Of a stretch of 54,717 nucleotides of DNA, positions 50,439-54,717 are shown one piece after another. Both the position numbers and the translations under genes were made by a program. The notes beneath the pieces were generated by a model. That model was not told the origin of the DNA and ran no database searches. It saw only the letters and a list, made by a program, of their open reading frames with translations. This stretch comes from Pseudomonas fluorescens (GTDB taxonomy: Bacteria; Pseudomonadota; Gammaproteobacteria; Pseudomonadales; Pseudomonadaceae). The DNA lies in assembly GCF_902497995.1 (NCBI RefSeq), contig NZ_CABVII010000036.1, positions 1-54,717 on the forward strand, given 5' to 3'. Positions within the stretch are counted from its first letter, which is position 1. Each line of letters begins with the position of its first letter.

Positions 50439-50872
50439 GTCAAATCTCCTGCGTGATCTTATTGAGTAAACCCATGCACTGCGGATGGTGCGGCTGGGGC
50501 GGCCGATCAGCACGATCCCGCCAAACAAGGGCGGGGCGTGGCATTTTGCAGGCGAACTTTGTGCCCATCAAGGGATTATGACGGGTGACGGAAAATTAAC
50601 TACAAGTCACCCCGTGACCGAATGTCGCACCAATCGGGTCAATCCCTTGTAGGCCGTGCCTTGCAAGGGTTCTGCTGAAAAATGAGCGATTGGCACATCG
50701 GTAAGGTGAAAGAGGCGTCATTGCTTCGGTTTGGAGGCTCAAGGCCAGGCGTTCAGGCGCTTTTGGCGCGATTGTATGCCTTCGCGGTACAGTTTGCGAA
50801 TATGCGACAAATACGTATATCTGTAGGGTTTTATATTTGCTGACTACTGGGTCAATTAATTGGCTCGGGCCT
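50439..50872. promoter_or_regulatory. Promoter region of the pnt operon
   Basis: 434 bp without a supported gene, upstream of pntAa and downstream of gcdR. On the minus strand CATAAT at 50580-50575 may be a -10 box. ACGGGTGAC (50581-50589) and GTCACCCCGT (50606-50615) form an imperfect inverted repeat just upstream of it. The right third (from about 50790) is AT-rich with AAATACGTATAT and TCAATTAATTG. Confidence 0.45.
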
Positions 50873-51772
50873 TTATCCTTCTAGGTTGTAGCTGTGTGCC
50901 TGATTAACCAGCCAGTCGCGAAAAGCCCTTAAAGAGGCCGATTCGACCTTTCGCTCGGGAATCATCAGGTAATAAGCCTTGATACTCGACAGGGCTTGAG
51001 GGTTGGCGATCAACAGGCGCTTCTCCGCCAGCTCACGCTGAATCAGGAACGGCGGTATCAGCGCAATCCCCATATCGTGCATGGCCGCTTGGGCGAGCAT
51101 GGAGAATAGCTCATAGCGCGGTCCTGTCATGTCCCGCGGGATATTTAGATTCTGCGAGTTGAACCATTGGCGCCAGGCATAGGGACGAGTGGTCTGCTGC
51201 AGCAGGGGCAGGTCGGCGATTGCACTGGGGGTCAGATGGGTCTTTTTTCCCAGCAGGTCAGGGCTGCATACGGGCATCGGATTTTCGCCCATCAGCCTGT
51301 GGGATTCGGTACCCGACCAGTCGGCGTCGCCAAAATAGATCGCCGCATCGAAGTCGGTGTCGGCAAACAGGAAGGGGCGCGTTCGATTGGTGAGGTTGAC
51401 CGTCACTTCCGGGTGTTGTTGCTGGAAGTCCTTGAGCCTTGGCAGCAGCCATTGAGTGCCGAAGGTCGGTACGACGGCCAGTTCGATCACATTGGTGCCC
51501 TGCTGACCCATCACTGACAAGGTGTCCCGCTCAACCGCATCGAGCTGGGTGGCCACCCGTCGGCTATAGGACAGTCCGGCTTCCGTCAGCTTGACCCCGC
51601 GGCGCGAGCGGCGGAACAGTTCGACGCTCAGGAACTCTTCCAGGCTGGCGATCTGCCGGCAAATCGCGCCTTGAGTCAGCGAAAGCTCCTGGGCGGCCTT
51701 GGTAAAGCTTTCATGACGCGCTGCTGCCTCGAAGCTGATCAGGGCGGTCGTGCTGGGTATCTTTCTTCGCAT
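50873..51772 (-). CDS. gcdR: LysR-type regulator of glutarate catabolism
   Basis: 299 residues. N-terminal winged helix ISFEAAARHESFTKAAQELSLTQGAICRQIASLE, then the ligand-binding domain with FGTQWLLPRLKDF. It is divergent from gcdH across 157 bp, the GcdR arrangement known from P. putida, where it activates gcdHG in response to glutarate. The ATG at 51772 is chosen; a GTG at 51787 could add five residues. Identification by context and family rather than by a unique motif. Confidence 0.85.
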   Translation of the reverse strand: MRRKIPSTTALISFEAAARHESFTKAAQELSLTQGAICRQIASLEEFLSVELFRRSRRGVKLTEAGLSYSRRVATQLDAVERDTLSVMGQQGTNVIELAVVPTFGTQWLLPRLKDFQQQHPEVTVNLTNRTRPFLFADTDFDAAIYFGDADWSGTESHRLMGENPMPVCSPDLLGKKTHLTPSAIADLPLLQQTTRPYAWRQWFNSQNLNIPRDMTGPRYELFSMLAQAAMHDMGIALIPPFLIQRELAEKRLLIANPQALSSIKAYYLMIPERKVESASLRAFRDWLVNQAHSYNLEG

Positions 51773-51929
51773 GTACGGCAACCTCACAAATAGATCGCAT
51801 AAAAGCTGATTAACGATCTTTCGGAGTGAGAAATTAGCACAACAGTATGCAAATTCCTCGTTTGCCGTGACGCCGAACCCGGCCTAGGATCAATCCACGT
51901 TATTTGACCCGATTCGAGAGGACACACTC

Positions 51930-53111
51930 ATGGGCGGTAAAGCTAGCTTCAACTGGATCGATCCCCTGCTGCTGGATCAACAGCTCACCGAAGAAGAGCG
52001 CATGATTCGCGATACCGCCGAGCAATTCGCTCAGCAGAAACTCGCGCCGCGCGTTCTTGAAGCTTTCCGCCATGAAAAGACCGACCCGGCGATCTTTCGC
52101 GAAATGGGCGAAGTGGGCCTTTTGGGGGCGACCATCCCCGAGCAGTACGGTGGCAGCGGCCTGAACTATGTCAGCTACGGCCTGATCGCCCGTGAAGTCG
52201 AGCGTGTCGACTCCGGCTATCGCTCGATGATGAGCGTGCAGTCTTCGCTGGTGATGGTGCCGATCAATGAATTCGGTACCGAAGCACAGAAGCAAAAGTA
52301 TCTGCCGAAATTGGCCAGCGGCGAATGGATTGGCTGCTTCGGTCTGACCGAGCCTAACCACGGTTCCGACCCGGGCGCGATGATTACTCGCGCACGCAAA
52401 GTGGAAGGTGGCTACAGCCTGACCGGCAGCAAGATGTGGATTACCAACAGCCCGATCGCCGATGTATTCGTGGTCTGGGGCAAGGATGATGCGGGCGACA
52501 TCCGTGGCTTCGTGCTGGAGAAGGGCTGGAAAGGCTTGAGCGCCCCGGTGATTCACGGCAAGGTCGGCCTGCGTGCGTCCATTACCGGTGAGATTGTCAT
52601 GGACAACGTGTTTGTCCCTGAAGAGAACATCTTCCCTGACGTCCGTGGTTTGAAAGGTCCTTTTACCTGTCTCAACTCGGCACGTTACGGTATTTCCTGG
52701 GGTGCACTCGGCGCCGCCGAGTTCTGCTGGCACACCGCTCGCCAATACACGCTGGATCGCCAGCAGTTCGGTCGTCCATTGGCCGCCACTCAGCTGATCC
52801 AGAAGAAGCTGGCCGACATGCAGACCGAAATCACCCTGGCGCTGCAAGGTTGCTTGCGTCTGGGTCGCATGAAGGATGAAGGCACGGCTGCGGTCGAGAT
52901 CACCTCGATGATGAAGCGCAACTCCTGCGGCAAGTCGCTGGATATTGCTCGCATGGCGCGCGACATGTTGGGCGGCAACGGCATCTCCGATGAGTTCGGC
53001 GTCGCGCGTCACCTGGTCAACCTGGAAGTGGTGAATACCTATGAAGGTACGCACGACGTCCATGCGCTGATCCTCGGTCGTGCGCAGACCGGCCTCCAGG
53101 CGTTCTATTAA
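51930..53111 (+). CDS. gcdH: Glutaryl-CoA dehydrogenase
   Basis: Oxidises and decarboxylates glutaryl-CoA to crotonyl-CoA in lysine and glutarate breakdown. 393 residues, acyl-CoA dehydrogenase fold. FAD and substrate motifs are CFGLTEPNHGSDPGAM and KMWITNSPIADVFVVW. The catalytic Glu is E372 (NTYEGTHDVHAL). The Arg in GYRSMMSVQSSLV fits the glutaryl-specific group. It has a GAGAGGA site and precedes the CoA-transferase by 13 bp. Confidence 0.96.
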   Translation: MGGKASFNWIDPLLLDQQLTEEERMIRDTAEQFAQQKLAPRVLEAFRHEKTDPAIFREMGEVGLLGATIPEQYGGSGLNYVSYGLIAREVERVDSGYRSMMSVQSSLVMVPINEFGTEAQKQKYLPKLASGEWIGCFGLTEPNHGSDPGAMITRARKVEGGYSLTGSKMWITNSPIADVFVVWGKDDAGDIRGFVLEKGWKGLSAPVIHGKVGLRASITGEIVMDNVFVPEENIFPDVRGLKGPFTCLNSARYGISWGALGAAEFCWHTARQYTLDRQQFGRPLAATQLIQKKLADMQTEITLALQGCLRLGRMKDEGTAAVEITSMMKRNSCGKSLDIARMARDMLGGNGISDEFGVARHLVNLEVVNTYEGTHDVHALILGRAQTGLQAFY

Positions 53112-53124
53112 CAGGAGAACGTCC

Positions 53125-54345
53125 ATGGGCGCGCTATCGCATCTACGGGTACTGGATTTATCGCGGGTACTGGCCGGGCCGTGGGCCGGGCAGATCCTTG
53201 CCGACCTTGGTGCCGACGTAATCAAGGTCGAGCGGCCGGGCAACGGTGACGATACGCGCGCCTGGGGGCCTCCTTTCCTGAAAGACGCCCATGGCGAGAA
53301 CACCAGCGAAGCGGCCTATTACTTGTCGGCCAATCGCAACAAGCAATCAGTCACCATCGACTTCACGCGCCCGGAGGGGCAGAAGTTGGTGCGTGAGCTG
53401 GCGGCCAGGTCGGACATCCTGATCGAGAACTTCAAGGTGGGCGGTCTGGCGGCTTATGGGCTGGACTATGAATCGCTCAAGGCGATCAATCCGAACCTGA
53501 TCTATTGCTCGATTACCGGGTTTGGTCAGACGGGGCCTTACGCCAAGCGCGCGGGTTATGACTTCATGATCCAGGGGTTGGGCGGACTGATGAGTCTGAC
53601 CGGGCGACCTGAAGGCGAGGAAGGAGCTGGGCCGGTGAAAGTCGGCGTGGCGCTGACCGACATCTTGACCGGGCTCTACTCGACAGTGGCGATCCTCGCG
53701 GCACTGGCTCACCGCGATCATGAAGGCGGCGGTCAGCATATTGATATGGCGCTGCTCGATGTTCAGGTAGCTTGTCTGGCTAACCAGGCGATGAATTACC
53801 TGACCACAGGCAATGCGCCGAAACGCCTGGGTAATGCTCATCCGAACATCGTGCCTTATCAGGACTTTCCTACGGCGGATGGCGATTTCATCCTTACCGT
53901 GGGTAATGACGGGCAGTTCCGCAAATTTGCCGAAGTGGCGGGTCAGTCGCAGTGGGCGGACGATCCACGCTTTGCGACCAACAAGTTGCGGGTGGCGAAT
54001 CGTGCGGAGTTGATTCCGCTTATTCGCCAGGCAACGGTATTCAAGACGACTGCGCAGTGGGTACTGCAGCTGGAACAGGCAGGCGTGCCGTGCGGGCCGA
54101 TCAATGATCTGGCGCAGATGTTTGCCGACCCTCAGGTCAAGGCGCGTGGCTTGGCGATTGAGTTGCCGCATGCGCTGGCCGGGACGGTGCCGCAGGTGGC
54201 GAGTCCGATTCGTCTGTCCGAGACACCTGTGGAGTACCGCAATGCGCCTCCTTTATTGGGCGAGCACACGCTGGAGGTTCTGCAGCGGGTGTTGGGTCTG
54301 GATGCTGGCGCGGTAGCTGCGTTTAAAGAGGCTGGAGTGCTTTGA
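53125..54345 (+). CDS. gcdG: Class III CoA-transferase (glutarate CoA-transferase)
   Basis: Activates glutarate to glutaryl-CoA for GcdH, probably from succinyl-CoA. 406 residues, CaiB/BaiF family; starts HLRVLDLSRVLAGPWAGQILADLGADV. The catalytic Asp is D179 (GVALTDILTGLY). The ATG at 53125 has an AGGAG site. Its position behind gcdH gives the function, since sequence alone would fit other acyl groups. Confidence 0.92.
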   Translation: MGALSHLRVLDLSRVLAGPWAGQILADLGADVIKVERPGNGDDTRAWGPPFLKDAHGENTSEAAYYLSANRNKQSVTIDFTRPEGQKLVRELAARSDILIENFKVGGLAAYGLDYESLKAINPNLIYCSITGFGQTGPYAKRAGYDFMIQGLGGLMSLTGRPEGEEGAGPVKVGVALTDILTGLYSTVAILAALAHRDHEGGGQHIDMALLDVQVACLANQAMNYLTTGNAPKRLGNAHPNIVPYQDFPTADGDFILTVGNDGQFRKFAEVAGQSQWADDPRFATNKLRVANRAELIPLIRQATVFKTTAQWVLQLEQAGVPCGPINDLAQMFADPQVKARGLAIELPHALAGTVPQVASPIRLSETPVEYRNAPPLLGEHTLEVLQRVLGLDAGAVAAFKEAGVL

Positions 54346-54448
54346 GGTTTCCTCCTATATAGAAGGAGCGATTTTCCTTTCTCCAGTCGGGGGCGGAGGG
54401 CTGTTTTTCGGCCTTCGGCAAGTTATTGCCAGGAAAGCTATTTAAGGC

Positions 54449-54476
54449 TTGACGGCAGATTCTGGAAGCCTATAAT
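54449..54476 (+). promoter_or_regulatory. Upstream rRNA operon promoter
   Basis: TTGACG at 54449-54454 and TATAAT at 54471-54476 with a 16-bp spacer, followed by the GC-rich TCGCCCC discriminator typical of stringently controlled rRNA promoters. It points to the right, toward a 16S rRNA gene beyond the window. Confidence 0.8.
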
Positions 54477-54651
54477 TCGCCCCACTTCCGGCGCAGTCGA
54501 AACGGAAAACTCCTTGGTAAACAAAGAGTTACGCAGTTTTCGGCAGCGAGTTGCTTCAGTTCATCGAGGCCCAGAAGGAGTTGAAAGAGCGGTGTTGTTT
54601 GGCTCTTTTAACGGTTCGATCTTCTCGGTCGAAAGCGGGGTAAAAGAGGTG

Positions 54652-54679
54652 TTGACAGCAGCGACTAACGCTGTAGAAT
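54652..54679 (+). promoter_or_regulatory. Second rRNA operon promoter
   Basis: TTGACA at 54652-54657 and TAGAAT at 54674-54679, 16-bp spacer, GC-rich TCGCCTCCCGC behind it. The stretch is close to the upstream leader of Pseudomonas 16S genes as I remember it. About 200 bp downstream of the first promoter. A boxA-like GCTCTTTTAAC lies between them (54602-54612). Confidence 0.85.
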
Positions 54680-54717
54680 TCGCCTCCCGCTGACGAGAGA
54701 TCGGAAGCGCCAAGTGG

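Larger units (their letters stand above)
54346..54717 (+). other. rRNA operon 5' region, no gene
   Basis: 372 bp after the gcdG stop. It opens with CTCCTATATAGAAGGAG (54352-54368), an imperfect hairpin that may end gcdHG, then an AT-rich stretch and the two rRNA promoters. Nothing codes here. The 16S gene itself is not in the window. Confidence 0.75.

Noticed and set aside
1..54717. CRISPR arrays, insertion sequences, prophage genes, tRNA genes
   Set aside because: Looked for spaced direct repeats, transposase or integrase motifs and tRNA cloverleaf ends; none were found.

Overview
The window reads as chromosome from a fluorescent-group Pseudomonas. Protein sequences match Pseudomonas throughout, the gene order is the one I remember from P. 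aeruginosa and P. fluorescens core genomes, codon use is GC-rich, and typical Pseudomonas REP inverted pairs (GCGAGCAAGCCCGCTCCCAC and relatives) lie between genes. The right end runs into tandem rRNA promoters. Almost everything is vertically inherited core. I see no insertion sequence, prophage, CRISPR array or tRNA gene.

Layout. (1) 1-4400: left edge with a possible RNA hairpin, polA on the minus strand, then a DUF2782 protein and thrB on plus. (2) 4.4-8.3 kb: zinc uptake, with znuA divergent from zur-znuC-znuB, and a lipoprotein. (3) 8.4-13.4 kb: the large catalase katE (minus) and the methionine importer metN-metI-metQ (plus). (4) 13.5-22.1 kb: a minus-strand aa3/caa3 cytochrome c oxidase cluster (ctaC, ctaD, ctaG, ctaE, surf1, a Sco-like protein, ctaA, cyoE, sco) with one small opposite-strand membrane protein. 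(5) 22.5-26.9 kb: a conserved unknown, a SulP transporter with a beta carbonic anhydrase, and a radical SAM gene with a textbook LexA box. (6) 26.9-29.7 kb: what looks like an inserted accessory segment with an orphan dockerin-like protein and a second M3 peptidase. (7) 29.7-33.4 kb: yheV-prlC, gamma carbonic anhydrase-like yrdA and a phosphatase. (8) 33.5-38.8 kb: small envelope and stress genes (a zinc peptidase-like lipoprotein, twin lipoproteins, two DUF1161 proteins, osmC, an LLM flavin oxidoreductase, dodecin, DUF883). (9) 38.8-41.8 kb: trpI divergent from trpBA. (10) 41.9-45.5 kb: a secreted DUF4105 protein translationally coupled to DUF2388 proteins (three copies) and a DUF1127 gene. 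(11) 45.8-54.3 kb: an acetate/succinate CoA-transferase, pntAa-pntAb-pntB, and the glutarate pathway gcdR-gcdH-gcdG. (12) 54.4 kb to the end: tandem rrn promoters.

Working together: ZnuABC imports zinc under Zur, MetNIQ imports methionine, and the cta block builds a copper/heme oxidase together with its heme A and copper assembly factors. GcdH and GcdG finish lysine/glutarate catabolism, feeding acetyl-CoA that the CoA-transferase can handle. Transhydrogenase balances NADPH, and TrpI activates tryptophan synthase.

The most interesting leads are: (a) a secreted DUF4105 protein carrying both a HELTH metallopeptidase-like motif and a His...Cys pair, coupled to a DUF2388 triplet; (b) the accessory segment with an attenuator-like set of mutually exclusive hairpins in front of a divergent M3 peptidase; (c) a second Sco-like CxxxC...H protein in the oxidase cluster; (d) a PolA whose 3'-5' exonuclease site has lost a catalytic aspartate; (e) a hairpin at the left edge that would mask a ribosome binding site and start codon. 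No search or folding was run. Family names come from recognising sequence, and synteny statements come from memory.
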